Notes under the pieces: generated by a model
The model's database searches: none
Told to the model about the DNA's origin: nothing
The model's input: the letters and a program-made list of their open reading frames with translations, nothing else
Translations under genes and position numbers: made by a program
In this document: piece by piece, positions 17,891 through 27,035 of the stretch
How positions within the stretch are numbered: the stretch's first letter is position 1
How the letters are laid out: every line of letters begins with the position of its first letter
Assembly: GCA_020346185.1 (NCBI GenBank)
Contig: CP070775.1
Span: 3,317,000 to 3,366,003 of the forward strand
Source: Betaproteobacteria bacterium
Lineage (GTDB): Bacteria; Pseudomonadota; Gammaproteobacteria; Burkholderiales; Eutrophovitaceae
Length of the DNA stretch: 49,004 nucleotides
Direction of reading: 5' to 3'

Positions 17891-20818
17891 ATGAAGCGCA
17901 TGCTGTTTAATGCAACTCACGCAGAAGAACTGCGAGTTGCGATTGTCGACGGACAAAAACTCCTCGACCTTGATATTGAAACAACCGGCAAGGAACAACG
18001 CAAGAGCAACATCTACAAAGGCATTATCACCCGCATCGAACCCAGTCTCGAGGCTGCATTCGTGGATTACGGCGCCGATCGGCACGGCTTTTTGCCTTTC
18101 AAGGAAATAAGCCGGGCCTACTTCAAGAAACCCGACGTTGATCCCTCACGGGCGCGTATTCAGGACGCGCTGTCAGAAGGCAAGGAAGTCATCGTCCAGG
18201 TGGACAAGGACGAACGCGGCAGCAAAGGGGCTGCCCTGACAACCTTTATCAGTCTCGCCGGGCGCTACCTAGTATTGATGCCCAACAACCCGCGCGGCGG
18301 TGGCGTGTCGCGCCGTATCGAGGGTGAAGAGCGCAACGAACTGCGTGAAACCATCGCCCAGCTAGATATCCCGCAGGGCATGAGCATCATAGCCCGCACG
18401 GCAGGCATCGGCCGATCGGCTGAAGAACTGCAATGGGACCTGTCATATCTGTTGCAGTTGTGGCGTGCCATTGAAACTGCCGCCAGTCAGCAAAGCGGAG
18501 CCTTTCTGATTTATCAGGATGCGAGCCTGGTAATCCGCGCCATCCGCGATTATTTTCACCAGGACATCGGTGAAATCCTCATCGACACCGAAAGCATCTA
18601 CGAGCAGGCTCATCAGTTCATGAGCCACGTGATGCCGCAGAATGTCAACCGGGTAAAGGTGTACACGGATGACGTACCGTTGTTCTCGCGGTTTCAGATC
18701 GAACATCAGATTGAAACTGCCTACTCACGTAAAGTCCCTCTGCCCTCTGGCGGCTCAGTGGTTATCGATCACACCGAAGCAATGGTCGCAATCGACGTCA
18801 ATTCGGCACGATCAACGAAAGGCAGCGACATCGAAGAAACAGCGCTCCGCACGAATCAGGAAGCAGCTGACGAGATCGCTCGCCAGTTGCGTTTGCGCGA
18901 CCTCGGCGGACTGGTGGTGATTGATTTCATCGATATGGAAAGTAGCAAGAACCAACGCGAGGTGGAACTGCGCTTGCGTGATGCCCTGAAATACGATCGC
19001 GCGCGCGTACAAACCGGCAAGATCTCCCGTTTTGGACTTTTGGAATTGTCGCGTCAGCGCTTGCAAACTTCACTCGGTGAGACCAGTCACATCGCTTGCC
19101 CGCGCTGCAGTGGGACCGGTCACATCCGATCGACCGAATCCACGGCACTGCACATCCTGCGGATTTTGCAGGAAGAGGCGATGAAAGAGAACACGGCAGC
19201 GATTAATGTTCAAGTGCCGGTCGACGTGGCAACTTACCTACTGAATGAAAAGCGCAATGAGATCCACGTCGTAGAACAGCGGCTCAAGATCACCTGCATG
19301 CTGATCCCGAACATTCATTTGCAGACACCCAACTACACTATCACCCGGCTTAGGCACGATGAGCTCAATCAGGCCGACATTATTGCCCCCAGCCACACCC
19401 TCGCCGAGGTTCCGACCGAGCAAGTGGAGGAGCAACCGCGCAGTCAGAAAACGGAGGTCGCAAAAACCCGGGCAGCGGTCCAGAGTGTCACCCCAGCCCA
19501 ACCAGCGCCCTCCCGGAGAGCGAAAACGGCGGAAAAACAGCCCTCGTTGCTGGCAAGGATCATTGCCTGGCTGTTTGGCGGTGGTCGCAAGCCCGCCGAA
19601 AAGCCGAGAAAGACCGGCGGACGGCCCAGGCGCGGCTCACGCGCCGGACGAGAGGATCGAGCTCCGGCTCGCGGCGGACGCGAAGCGCAACAAGAGCAGC
19701 GGGAAAGACGCCGACGCCGAGGTAAGACGGGGGGTGAAACGGCTGAACAGAGTGGATCCCAGCGCGAACCGAGTCGGCAGCATCAACAACCTGCAGAGCG
19801 CACGAAGTCGCCGCGTCGAGAGCAGCAGCGAGTGGCCTCGAAGGCTCGTGCCGAACGCACAGAGAGCGCTGCAATCGAGCAGCGCCCGCCTGGAAGCCGG
19901 GCCGAACCAGACAGTGAATCGCGGACGGGACGCCGCCGGCGGCGGCGCGGCCGTGGAAGCGAGCGGCGTCAGGAGACGCAGACCAGTGCGAACGGCGCAG
20001 CGCAACCATCCCGCGCGAGGCCAGCTATCGAGGTCGGGTCTAAGCAGCTGCCCGAGGCAGAACCATTAGTCGAGCAACAAGTAGCAGCGGCTGGCGTGAT
20101 CGCCCAGACCAGTGTCTCACGGTCGGCATCCGGGACCGAAGCGGCTGGCGAAGTGTCGGCGATTCCACCAGAAACTGCATCAGGCGAAGATGCGCAGGCC
20201 ATAGTCGAGCCGGTGCGAGAAGAATCGGCGCAGCTGGCAATCTCCTTATCGGAGAACGCACTGACGGAAGGACGTTCCTCGGAAAGCGCGGCGAGCGGCG
20301 AACCGCAATCGCTACCGCATCAATCTCAACCCGAAGCAGTCGACGTCGATCACGCCGAATACCGTGTCGCGCCAGCCGAAGCAGGCGAATTAGCTTCGGT
20401 AGAGGAAATTTCGGTGGCCGTTGCAGGCGCGCAAATCACGCAAGTCGAGGAACCAGAGGAGCCGGTCGGTGTTTCCCAGCCGCAAGCGGGTATCGGTGAG
20501 CGAATCATGCCGGTGGAGCAGAGTGCGGAGTTCGAGCCAGAAATAGGTGCTGGGCAGCAACCGGAAAGCAAGTCTGCTGGGACTCCTTCGGTTGACCCTG
20601 GTTGGAGAATGGAGCCGCTACAGTTGCCGCCCGATATGGAACTTGTGGAGACGCGGGCCGAGGCCGTGGCAGAAGCAACCGAGCCTGAGGCTGAACAGCA
20701 CACTCCGAGCCGGCCTCGACGTTCGCTCGTGCAAGCGGAACGCTCGCCTGCTGATGAGCCGCTTGTCCAGATCGAGACTGGGTCTTCACACGCGGTTGAC
20801 CGACCTGACAATCACTAA
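17891..20818 (+). CDS. rne: Ribonuclease E
   Basis: The 975-residue protein has the N-terminal catalytic half of RNase E: S1 domain (about 38-120), metal ligands Asp302 (IDVNSA) and Asp345 (IDFIDM), and the zinc link Cys403/Cys406 (CPRCSG), all within one residue of E. coli numbering. Near residues 551-568 comes [14 protein letters not shown], an amphipathic helix fitting the inner-membrane anchor. Next is an Arg-rich block (about 570-690) likely to bind RNA, then a long Glu/Ala/Gln-rich disordered tail of about 280 residues that would hold degradosome contact sites. It starts the processing and decay of most mRNAs and trims rRNA and tRNA. The GGGAG ribosome binding site can be masked by a hairpin. 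Confidence 0.95.
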   Translation: MKRMLFNATHAEELRVAIVDGQKLLDLDIETTGKEQRKSNIYKGIITRIEPSLEAAFVDYGADRHGFLPFKEISRAYFKKPDVDPSRARIQDALSEGKEVIVQVDKDERGSKGAALTTFISLAGRYLVLMPNNPRGGGVSRRIEGEERNELRETIAQLDIPQGMSIIARTAGIGRSAEELQWDLSYLLQLWRAIETAASQQSGAFLIYQDASLVIRAIRDYFHQDIGEILIDTESIYEQAHQFMSHVMPQNVNRVKVYTDDVPLFSRFQIEHQIETAYSRKVPLPSGGSVVIDHTEAMVAIDVNSARSTKGSDIEETALRTNQEAADEIARQLRLRDLGGLVVIDFIDMESSKNQREVELRLRDALKYDRARVQTGKISRFGLLELSRQRLQTSLGETSHIACPRCSGTGHIRSTESTALHILRILQEEAMKENTAAINVQVPVDVATYLLNEKRNEIHVVEQRLKITCMLIPNIHLQTPNYTITRLRHDELNQADIIAPSHTLAEVPTEQVEEQPRSQKTEVAKTRAAVQSVTPAQPAPSRRAKTAEKQPSLLARIIAWLFGGGRKPAEKPRKTGGRPRRGSRAGREDRAPARGGREAQQEQRERRRRRGKTGGETAEQSGSQREPSRQHQQPAERTKSPRREQQRVASKARAERTESAAIEQRPPGSRAEPDSESRTGRRRRRRGRGSERRQETQTSANGAAQPSRARPAIEVGSKQLPEAEPLVEQQVAAAGVIAQTSVSRSASGTEAAGEVSAIPPETASGEDAQAIVEPVREESAQLAISLSENALTEGRSSESAASGEPQSLPHQSQPEAVDVDHAEYRVAPAEAGELASVEEISVAVAGAQITQVEEPEEPVGVSQPQAGIGERIMPVEQSAEFEPEIGAGQQPESKSAGTPSVDPGWRMEPLQLPPDMELVETRAEAVAEATEPEAEQHTPSRPRRSLVQAERSPADEPLVQIETGSSHAVDRPDNH

Positions 20819-20854
20819 CGCGTCATTATCTGTTGGCAGTCAAGGGCAGCTCGG

Positions 20855-21358
20855 CTAGATGTCGAGCTTGTTCTTGATGTACGAAAGTAGTCCTGCTGCA
20901 CCATCCTCGATCATGTCGAGCACGAATTCAAATCCCTGCTCGCCACCACAATATGGATCGGGCACTTCGTAGCCACCAAATTTCTGACTGAAGTCCATGA
21001 ACATCGACACCTTTTGCAGGTGTTCATCCGGCGCGCCTTTCTCGAGGATAAACTTGTGTTCCCGGTCCATGGCCAGAAGGTGGTCGAATTCGACAAAGTC
21101 CGACACTGCAAGCTGTCGCGCACGCAGGCCAGTCAGATCATAGCCACGGCGTGCCGCGGCACGCACGCTGCGGCGGTCGGGTTGCTCGCCAACGTGATAA
21201 CCGTGGGTTCCCGCCGAATCGACCACAACGTGCCGGTGCAGATTGTAGGCCTCGACCAAATGGCGAAAAACCCCTTCTGCTGTCGGTGAACGGCAGATGT
21301 TGCCGGTGCAGACGAACAGTATCCGCACCGGGACGATCTGTTCGCCCGTTTCACCCAT
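20855..21358 (-). CDS. Low-molecular-weight protein-tyrosine phosphatase
   Basis: The 167-residue protein has the P-loop CTGNICRSP (Cys17 nucleophile, Arg23) near its N terminus and the general-acid Asp in VPDPYCGG. Length is that of single-domain LMW-PTPs. Such enzymes can oppose bacterial tyrosine kinases in polysaccharide export, but no kinase or polysaccharide gene is adjacent. It converges on rne and is followed 44 bases upstream by uvrB on the same strand. A shorter start at residue 11 is possible. Confidence 0.9.
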   Translation of the reverse strand: MGETGEQIVPVRILFVCTGNICRSPTAEGVFRHLVEAYNLHRHVVVDSAGTHGYHVGEQPDRRSVRAAARRGYDLTGLRARQLAVSDFVEFDHLLAMDREHKFILEKGAPDEHLQKVSMFMDFSQKFGGYEVPDPYCGGEQGFEFVLDMIEDGAAGLLSYIKNKLDI

Positions 21359-21402
21359 CTAAGACCCCAATGGCGGTCGTGCTCCTGTTGCCTGGCATCA
21401 GG

Positions 21403-23553
21403 TCAATAATCCACTTTGCGCCCGCTGGCTGACGCCGTGGCTCGTTTGCGGTCACCACGCCTCGAGACAGCTTGTGGCGGGTCGCGCTGCTCTTCGTCGC
21501 CGATACAATCTACTTCAGCCACGCCGAATAGCTGCGTGCGCAGTTCCTTGAGCCGGTCTCTGAGTTCAGCTGCACGTTCAAATTCAAGGTTGCGTGCGGC
21601 ATCGTGCATATCGCGCTCGATACGCTTAAATTCGCGCGACAACGCCTTCTCGTTCATTGCCCGATAGGTGCTCATCGTTTGCGCCGCTTTCAGCGCTTGT
21701 TGTTCGACGTCCGGTTGATACACGCCGTCAATCAGGTCTTTCACTTTCTTGTGCACGCCCTTTGGCGTGATGCCGTGGCTTTCGTTATGGCCGATTTGCT
21801 TCCGGCGGCGCCTCTCCGTCTCGTTGATTGCCATTTGCATCGAGTGCGTTACAGTATCGGCATACATGATTGCTGTTCCGTGCAGATGCCTCGCAGCGCG
21901 CCCGATGGTTTGAATCAGTGATCGTTCCGAGCGTAAGAAACCCTCCTTGTCAGCGTCGAGAATGGCAACCAGGGACACCTCAGGCAAATCCAGTCCCTCT
22001 CGCAACAAGTTAATTCCGACCAGTGTGTCGAACTGACCGATACGCAAGTCACGAATGATTTCAACTCGTTCCACGGTATCGATATCAGAGTGCAAATACC
22101 GCACCCGTATGCCGTGCTCGGCGAGATAATCAGTAAGATCTTCTGCCATGCGTTTGGTCAGCGTGGTGACCAGGATCCGCTCATCGCGGTCGACGCGCAG
22201 ATTGATCTCGGAGAGCAGGTCATCCACCTGAGTCGATGCTGGACGAACAACGATCTCGGGATCGACCAGGCCGGTCGGTCGCACGACCTGTTCTACGACC
22301 TTGGACTGGTGCTTCTTTTCGTAATCAGCCGGCGTCGCAGAGACGAACACTGTCTGCGGCATCATGGCTTCAAACTCATCGAGACGAAGCGGACGGTTAT
22401 CCAGTGCTGAGGGTAGCCGAAAACCATACGCGACCAGATTTTCCTTTCGCGCCCGATCACCGCGGTACATGCCCCCGATCTGGGGCATTGTGACGTGTGA
22501 CTCGTCGACAAACAGCAGCGCGTTGGGGGGAAGATAGTCCATCAAGGTCGGAGGTGGATCCCCCACCCCGCGCCCAGACAAATGCCGTGAATAGTTCTCG
22601 ATCCCTTTGCAAAACCCGAGTTCGTTCAGCATTTCGATGTCGAATCGGGTGCGCTGCTCTATTCGTTGCGCTTCGACCAGTTTCCCTTCTTTGTGGAAAT
22701 AGGCCACGCGTTCGACCAGTTCCTGCTTAATCGCCTCCAAGGCGCGCAGAACCGTTGACCGCGGGGTCACGTAATGGCTCGACGGATATACCGTGAAGCG
22801 CGGCAGCTTCTTCATGATCTGCCCGGTTAACGGGTCAAACACCGACAAGCTTTCCACCTCATCGTCAAACAGTGAAACGCGCACCGCCAGTTCCGAGTTT
22901 TCCGCCGGGAAAATGTCAATAACGTCGCCCCGGACTCGAAACGTGCCCCTGCGGAAATCGAACTCGTTTCTTTGATACTGCATTTCCGCGAGCCGCGCGA
23001 TGATTGCTCGCTGGCCGACCCGTTCGTTAACACGCAGGTGCAAGATCATCCCGTGGTAATCAACTGGATCACCAATACCGTAGATACAAGAAACCGTCGC
23101 CACGATCACGGCGTCCTCGCGTTCGAGCAACGATTTGGTGGCCGATAGTCGCATCTGTTCTACGTGCTCGTTGATACTGGAGTCTTTCTCGATGAACAAA
23201 TCGCGCGAGGGTACATATGCTTCGGGCTGATAGTAGTCATAGTACGAGACGAAGTACTCGACTGCATTTTCCGGAAAGAAGTCCCGGAATTCCGCGTATA
23301 GCTGCGCGGCAAGCGTCTTGTTCGGCGCGATGACGATTGCCGGGCGCCCGGTCCGGGCGATAACGTTGGCCATGCTGAAGGTCTTGCCCGACCCTGTGAC
23401 CCCGAGCAGGGTCTGGTACTGGAGTCCGTCTTCGATACCTTCGATGAGCTGCGAAATCGCCGCTGGTTGGTCACCTGCCGGATCGTAAGGCCGGTGCAGG
23501 CGAAATGGGCTCCCGGGAAGCGAAAGCACGCCCAGGGACTGCGGCTGTTCCAC
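21403..23553 (-). CDS. uvrB: UvrABC excinuclease subunit B
   Basis: This 716-residue UvrB has Walker A GVTGSGKT (Lys57), the beta-hairpin region with [18 protein letters not shown] (Walker B-like), the helicase motif QTIGRAARH and a C-terminal UVR domain ([15 protein letters not shown]) for UvrC contact. UvrB verifies DNA damage and loads UvrC in nucleotide excision repair. The start is GTG at 23553. About 40 residues follow the UVR domain, basic and Ser/Arg-rich, making it longer than the E. coli protein. No LexA-type CTGT-N8-ACAG site is visible in the upstream gap. Confidence 0.96.
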   Translation of the reverse strand: MEQPQSLGVLSLPGSPFRLHRPYDPAGDQPAAISQLIEGIEDGLQYQTLLGVTGSGKTFSMANVIARTGRPAIVIAPNKTLAAQLYAEFRDFFPENAVEYFVSYYDYYQPEAYVPSRDLFIEKDSSINEHVEQMRLSATKSLLEREDAVIVATVSCIYGIGDPVDYHGMILHLRVNERVGQRAIIARLAEMQYQRNEFDFRRGTFRVRGDVIDIFPAENSELAVRVSLFDDEVESLSVFDPLTGQIMKKLPRFTVYPSSHYVTPRSTVLRALEAIKQELVERVAYFHKEGKLVEAQRIEQRTRFDIEMLNELGFCKGIENYSRHLSGRGVGDPPPTLMDYLPPNALLFVDESHVTMPQIGGMYRGDRARKENLVAYGFRLPSALDNRPLRLDEFEAMMPQTVFVSATPADYEKKHQSKVVEQVVRPTGLVDPEIVVRPASTQVDDLLSEINLRVDRDERILVTTLTKRMAEDLTDYLAEHGIRVRYLHSDIDTVERVEIIRDLRIGQFDTLVGINLLREGLDLPEVSLVAILDADKEGFLRSERSLIQTIGRAARHLHGTAIMYADTVTHSMQMAINETERRRRKQIGHNESHGITPKGVHKKVKDLIDGVYQPDVEQQALKAAQTMSTYRAMNEKALSREFKRIERDMHDAARNLEFERAAELRDRLKELRTQLFGVAEVDCIGDEEQRDPPQAVSRRGDRKRATASASGRKVDY

Positions 23554-23854
23554 TAGTAAGTCTCGTCCATCAAGTTATTGGAAAGCCCTCAAATGCCAGC
23601 GAGAAAATGCGCGAACCTACCCATTGGAGGGCACCATGTCGTCGGTAACTGGACAGCATATCAAATCGGGAGTTCGAAAACGCTCGATTTCTCGCTGGCT
23701 GATCGTATTATTGAATTCGAGACGCATGTACCGTCTGCGCTAAAATCCACGGCTGGCCCAGCGGTTCAGGCTGAGACAGCTTCGATTGAAAACCGCATCG
23801 ATTGAAAACAACAGGCCAACTGGAACCAACAGAGCCACTCCTGAGCAGCGAACT
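23554..23854. other. Intergenic region between divergent uvrB and the aminotransferase gene
   Basis: About 300 bases without a convincing gene. TAAAAT at 23741-23746 is a possible -10 for the aminotransferase, but its -35 is poor. A 12-base direct repeat lies near the aminotransferase start. Short open frames here have no family features. Confidence 0.5.
23782..23809. repeat. 12-base direct repeat upstream of the aminotransferase
   Basis: TCGATTGAAAAC occurs at 23782-23793 and again at 23798-23809, identical and 16 bases apart start to start. The spacing is longer than one helical turn. It lies 45-73 bases before the chosen ATG at 23855, where a regulator could bind the leader DNA, or it may be a chance duplication. 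Confidence 0.5.
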
Positions 23855-25060
23855 ATGAGCACTTCTCCCCTTGCCAGTGTCCAAATGGCACCTCGCGACC
23901 CGATCCTGGGCCTGACTGAACTGTTCAACGCCGACGAGAACGAGTTGAAAGTTAATCTCGGCGTCGGTGTTTATTACGACGACAGCGGTAAGGTGCCTTT
24001 GCTCGATTGCGTCAGACAGGCAGAACAGCAACTGGCTGCAGCGGCGAAACCACGCGCGTACTTGCCAATCGACGGACTCGCAAGCTATGACAGTGCCGTA
24101 CGACAACTGGTGTTCGGTGCCGACTCGCCGCTTATCGCGGAGAACCGAATCGTTACGCTGCAGACCGTCGGCGGCACTAGCGCGCTTAAAGTTGGAGCCG
24201 ACTTTCTGCGGCGCATTTGTCCCGATGCACAAGTATGGATTTCGAATCCCAGTTGGGCGAACCACCGCGGTATCTTCGAGAATGCCGGTTTCAAGGTAGA
24301 TGCATATCCCTACTACGACGCAGCCAACCACGGTGTCGAGTTCAAAGCCATGACCGCCTTTCTGCAGCAGCTTCCAGCCGGCTCGATCGTGCTGCTGCAT
24401 GCCTGCTGCCACAATCCGACCGGCGTTGACTTGTCCAAACAGGAGTGGGCCGAAATCATTTCAATCGTCCAGCAAGGCGGGCTGATCCCGTTTCTCGATA
24501 TGGCATATCAGGGCTTCGGCGACGGCCTAGGTGAGGATGCACACGCGGTGCGGGCATTCGCCGGCGCCATGTCCCCGGTATTCGTGGCCAACTCATTCTC
24601 CAAATCCTTCTCCCTGTATGGCGAACGTGTCGGCGGACTGTCGATCGTCACACAGAGCACCGACGAGTCGGCACGCATCCTGAGCCAGCTCAAGCAGTTG
24701 GTTCGGACCAATTATTCAAATCCCCCTACGCATGGCGGACAGATCGTTGCCACCGTGCTCGCCGATAGCCAGTTGCGTTCATTGTGGGAGACGGAATTGG
24801 GTGGCATGCGGGAGCGCATCCGCAGCATGCGTGAAGCGCTGACCAGCAGCATTGCCAAACGCGTGCCGGGAGCGGACTTCTCCTTTGTCACACAGCAGCG
24901 GGGCATGTTTTCTTACTCGGGTCTCAGCAAGCAGCAAGTCCAGCGTCTGCGCGAAGAGTACTCGGTGTACGCGATCGACAGCGGACGTATCTGTGTCGCC
25001 GCACTGAATTCACACAACATCGATTATGTTGCCGATTCAATCTCGAAGGTGATCGGCTAA
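23855..25060 (+). CDS. Aromatic amino acid / aspartate aminotransferase (class I)
   Basis: The 401-residue PLP enzyme matches the AspC/TyrB group: DPILGL at the N terminus, SNPSWANH, CCHNPTG, MAYQGFGDG, the PLP Lys250 in NSFSKSFSLYGERVG, and ANYSNPP-like NYSNPPTHG. Such enzymes move amino groups between aspartate or aromatic amino acids and 2-oxoglutarate. AspC and TyrB cannot be told apart reliably by eye. The ATG at 23855 fits the family start; an in-frame start at 23786 would add 23 residues lacking similarity and would run through the direct repeat. It is followed by the tRNA-Asn gene. Confidence 0.92.
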   Translation: MSTSPLASVQMAPRDPILGLTELFNADENELKVNLGVGVYYDDSGKVPLLDCVRQAEQQLAAAAKPRAYLPIDGLASYDSAVRQLVFGADSPLIAENRIVTLQTVGGTSALKVGADFLRRICPDAQVWISNPSWANHRGIFENAGFKVDAYPYYDAANHGVEFKAMTAFLQQLPAGSIVLLHACCHNPTGVDLSKQEWAEIISIVQQGGLIPFLDMAYQGFGDGLGEDAHAVRAFAGAMSPVFVANSFSKSFSLYGERVGGLSIVTQSTDESARILSQLKQLVRTNYSNPPTHGGQIVATVLADSQLRSLWETELGGMRERIRSMREALTSSIAKRVPGADFSFVTQQRGMFSYSGLSKQQVQRLREEYSVYAIDSGRICVAALNSHNIDYVADSISKVIG

Positions 25061-25154
25061 ATCGAGCGTCTATACCTCGCCCGGGACGCGCGGGCGAACG
25101 TCCGAAACCGCCACAGTCACTACTTGTGGCGCTGCCCCGCTTCAGGACGGTTGG

Positions 25155-25183
25155 TTGACCTGGCCGGGGTGAGTCACTATCAT
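25155..25183 (+). promoter_or_regulatory. Sigma-70 promoter of tRNA-Asn
   Basis: TTGACC (25155-25160), exactly 17 bases, then TATCAT (25178-25183). Each element has five of six consensus matches. Transcription would start near 25190, about seven bases before the mature tRNA 5' end. The bases after the -10 are G+C-rich (ACGCCGC), the discriminator type seen at stringently controlled stable-RNA promoters. Confidence 0.75.
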
Positions 25184-25196
25184 ACGCCGCTCCCTT

Positions 25197-25272
25197 TCCC
25201 CGATAGCTCAGTCGGTAGAGCAACTGACTGTTAATCAGTGGGTCGCTGGTTCGAGCCCAGCTCGGGGAGCCA
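25197..25272 (+). tRNA. tRNA-Asn (anticodon GTT)
   Basis: The 76-base cloverleaf is complete. The acceptor stem TCCCCGA pairs with TCGGGGA, the D arm is GCTC/GAGC, the anticodon stem ACTGA/TCAGT holds GTT at 25230-25232, and the T arm contains GGTTCGAGCCC. The discriminator G is followed by an encoded CCA (25270-25272). It stands alone, with its own promoter and terminator. Confidence 0.98.
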
Positions 25273-25283
25273 GTCAGCAATAA

Positions 25284-25314
25284 AGCCGGTTCGAGTTCTC
25301 TCGACCGGCTTTTT
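25284..25314 (+). terminator. Rho-independent terminator after tRNA-Asn
   Basis: AGCCGGT(T)CGAG (25284-25295) pairs with CTCGACCGGCT (25300-25310) around a TTCT loop, with a single bulged T, and is followed by a run of T to 25314. It begins 12 bases after the tRNA CCA. Confidence 0.93.
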
Positions 25315-25383
25315 GTTTCCTAAAGCGATAACAGCTGCTACATGTAGCGCAACGGGCATCGACAATAATCCGAGATCGAGAGA

Positions 25384-25551
25384 TTGCAGGCCGAGGTTGC
25401 CGCCAGAGGTGAGAGCGTCGTCGCCAAACCGATCGTCGTGACGAATCGCACCGGCGAGGGGGTCGCCGAAGGTTCCAAGACGATCTACGCGGCATCGAAG
25501 GAGCACTACCGCGCGAAGCGCTGTCGCATAGCGCAAACAGCGAGCGAATAG
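25384..25551 (+). CDS. Small unidentified ORF, possible gene remnant
   Basis: A TTG-started frame of 55 residues runs from QAEVAARGESVVAKPIVV to a TAG. The frame is closed upstream by a TAA at 25366-25368. Residue composition looks protein-like, with a helical start and a Lys/Arg-rich end (HYRAKRCR), but I recognise no family. It ends four bases before the ribosome binding site of the broken GFA gene, as in an operon. It may be the end of a decayed gene. Confidence 0.3.
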   Translation: MQAEVAARGESVVAKPIVVTNRTGEGVAEGSKTIYAASKEHYRAKRCRIAQTASE

Positions 25552-25566
25552 CTCAAGGAGGCAGTC

Positions 25567-26020
25567 ATGGTGCGATACTCGATGCCAGCTCAGGCATGGT
25601 GCAAGTGTGGAGCCGTGCAAGTCACGATGCACGGTGCTCTCGCGGTGATTCTGCCACTTCAGCATTTGCCAGCGCCTTAGCAAGGCGCCCTACGGAGGTA
25701 CCGTGTTTCTGTGGCGCTGGCACGTGGACGTCAAGGACCCGGTTCAGCTTACCTGGAAACGCCATCGGTGGTTGCCCATCAACCTGAATCGCGGGACCTG
25801 CGGAACGTTAATTCTCGAACACCTGGCGGTCTCTCCGCCGTCCGTCGTCATCGGGCGAACCTGAAAGGATCAGGACCTGTTGCCGCCGCTGCGGGGCCAT
25901 GTCTGCTATGAAGGACGCGTCGCGGACATCGACGACGGACTGCCCGAGCGGTTCGGGTACATGTCGAGCCAACTGGCCGCTTTGAGCTGGTACGTGGCGG
26001 GTATGCTGGGTCGACGCTAG
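25567..26020 (+). pseudogene. Broken GFA/CENP-V-domain gene
   Basis: An ATG with a near-perfect ribosome binding site (AAGGAGG, five bases upstream) starts a frame with CKCGAVQVTMHG, the N-terminal zinc motif of the glutathione-dependent formaldehyde-activating enzyme (GFA) family, but it stops at 25680. In a different frame, after a stop at 25646-25648, the family continues: FCHFSICQRLSKAPYGG, then RGTCGTLI, an in-frame TGA at 25862-25864, then GHVCYEGR and DIDDGLPER, ending at 26020. One frameshift near 25648 and one nonsense codon therefore break it. One zinc Cys is also replaced (CHF for the usual CHC). Order and spacing fit a decayed single-domain gene of about 150 codons. Confidence 0.7.
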
Positions 26021-26194
26021 CTATTCGTTCCCACGACGTCGTACCCACCATACCGCTAAGGGTGGTCCTCCCGGAGCCAGATATACTGCGGCGAGTGTTT
26101 CTGACTCGTGGCGGCCTCGAAACCTTACGCAGTGGCGGACCGTCAGTTGCCGCCGATTGCGACAGACGCGATTTGATAAATGTGTCCGTCGCAG

Positions 26195-26203
26195 TGCTAT
26201 GAT
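26195..26203 (+). promoter_or_regulatory. Extended -10 promoter candidate for map
   Basis: TGC-TATGAT is a TGn extended -10 with five of six matches. A TTGATA (26173-26178) lies upstream, but with a long 19-base spacer. Transcription would begin near 26210, about 22 bases before the chosen map ATG. Confidence 0.5.
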
Positions 26204-26231
26204 TTACGGCATGCGTTCGCCGATTCGTGAC

Positions 26232-27032
26232 ATGTCAGTAAGTATCAAAACGCCGGAAGAGATCAATAAAATGCGGATTGCGGGAAAGCTCGCGTCGGAA
26301 GTCCTCGATTTCATTACGCCGCATGTCAAACCGGGCATTACAACCGAAGAGCTCGACAAAATTTGTCATGACTATATGGTGGAGCGCCAAAATACTGTCC
26401 CGGCGCCGCTGAACTATGCTCCGCCTGGGTACCGGCCTTTTCCAAAGTCGATTTGCACCTCGGTTAATCACGTCGTTTGTCACGGCGTGCCTGGCCCGAA
26501 AAAGCTCAAGGCCGGTGATGTAGTGAACATCGACATTACTGTAATCAAGGAAGGCTATCACGGTGACACCAGCCGTATGTTCTGCGTCGGCGAGCCATCC
26601 ATCCGCGCCAAGCGGCTGTGTGACATCACGTATGAGTGCATGTGGCAGGGAATCGTGGAAGTCAAACCTGGCGCCTATTTGGGCGATATCGGGCATGGCA
26701 TCCAGGCTTGGGCTGAAAAGCACGGCTACAGCGTAGTACGGGAATTTTGCGGTCACGGTATCGGAAGCAAGTTTCACGAAGAGCCTCAGGTTCTGCATTA
26801 CGGCAGCCGGGGTACCGGCCTCGAACTCCAGCCCGGCATGACGTTCACCATAGAACCGATGATCAATGCGGGTAAAGCCGGAATCCGTCAGCTCGGTGAC
26901 GGCTGGACCGTCGTCACCAAGGACCGTGAGCTCTCCGCGCAATGGGAGCACACGATCCTGGTCACTGAGGATGGCTACGAAGTTCTGACGCTGTCCGCCA
27001 AAACGCCTCCGCCACCGGCTTTTGCAAGCTGA
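26232..27032 (+). CDS. map: Methionine aminopeptidase, type I
   Basis: The 266-residue enzyme removes the initiator methionine from nascent proteins. It aligns from SIKTPEEINKMRIAG through the metal ligands Asp101 (NIDITV), Asp112 (HGDTS), His in CGHGIG, Glu in FTIEPM and the final Glu in WEHTILVT. The ATG at 26232 gives the standard start; ATG at 26211 and earlier in-frame starts are less likely. In E. coli map faces rpsB and precedes glnD on the other side; here glnD follows after three bases. Confidence 0.95.
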   Translation: MSVSIKTPEEINKMRIAGKLASEVLDFITPHVKPGITTEELDKICHDYMVERQNTVPAPLNYAPPGYRPFPKSICTSVNHVVCHGVPGPKKLKAGDVVNIDITVIKEGYHGDTSRMFCVGEPSIRAKRLCDITYECMWQGIVEVKPGAYLGDIGHGIQAWAEKHGYSVVREFCGHGIGSKFHEEPQVLHYGSRGTGLELQPGMTFTIEPMINAGKAGIRQLGDGWTVVTKDRELSAQWEHTILVTEDGYEVLTLSAKTPPPPAFAS

Positions 27033-27035
27033 CGC

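Noticed and set aside
23554..23700. LexA box upstream of uvrB
   Set aside because: No CTGT-N8-ACAG arrangement is present; single half-sites such as GACAGC are not enough.
25231..25683. 150-codon minus-strand frame ending over the tRNA-Asn gene
   Set aside because: Its end is the reverse complement of the tRNA and terminator (the familiar ELGSNQRPTD artefact), so it is not a gene.
25862..25864. In-frame TGA in a protein-like frame, as a possible selenocysteine codon
   Set aside because: The same gene also carries a frameshift and a lost zinc cysteine, and no selenocysteine insertion hairpin stands out after the TGA; gene decay explains it better.
26073..26080. GGAGCCAG, matching the tRNA-Asn 3' end, as a possible attachment site copy
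   Set aside because: Only eight bases match, and there is no integrase or phage gene between the copies; chance is likely.
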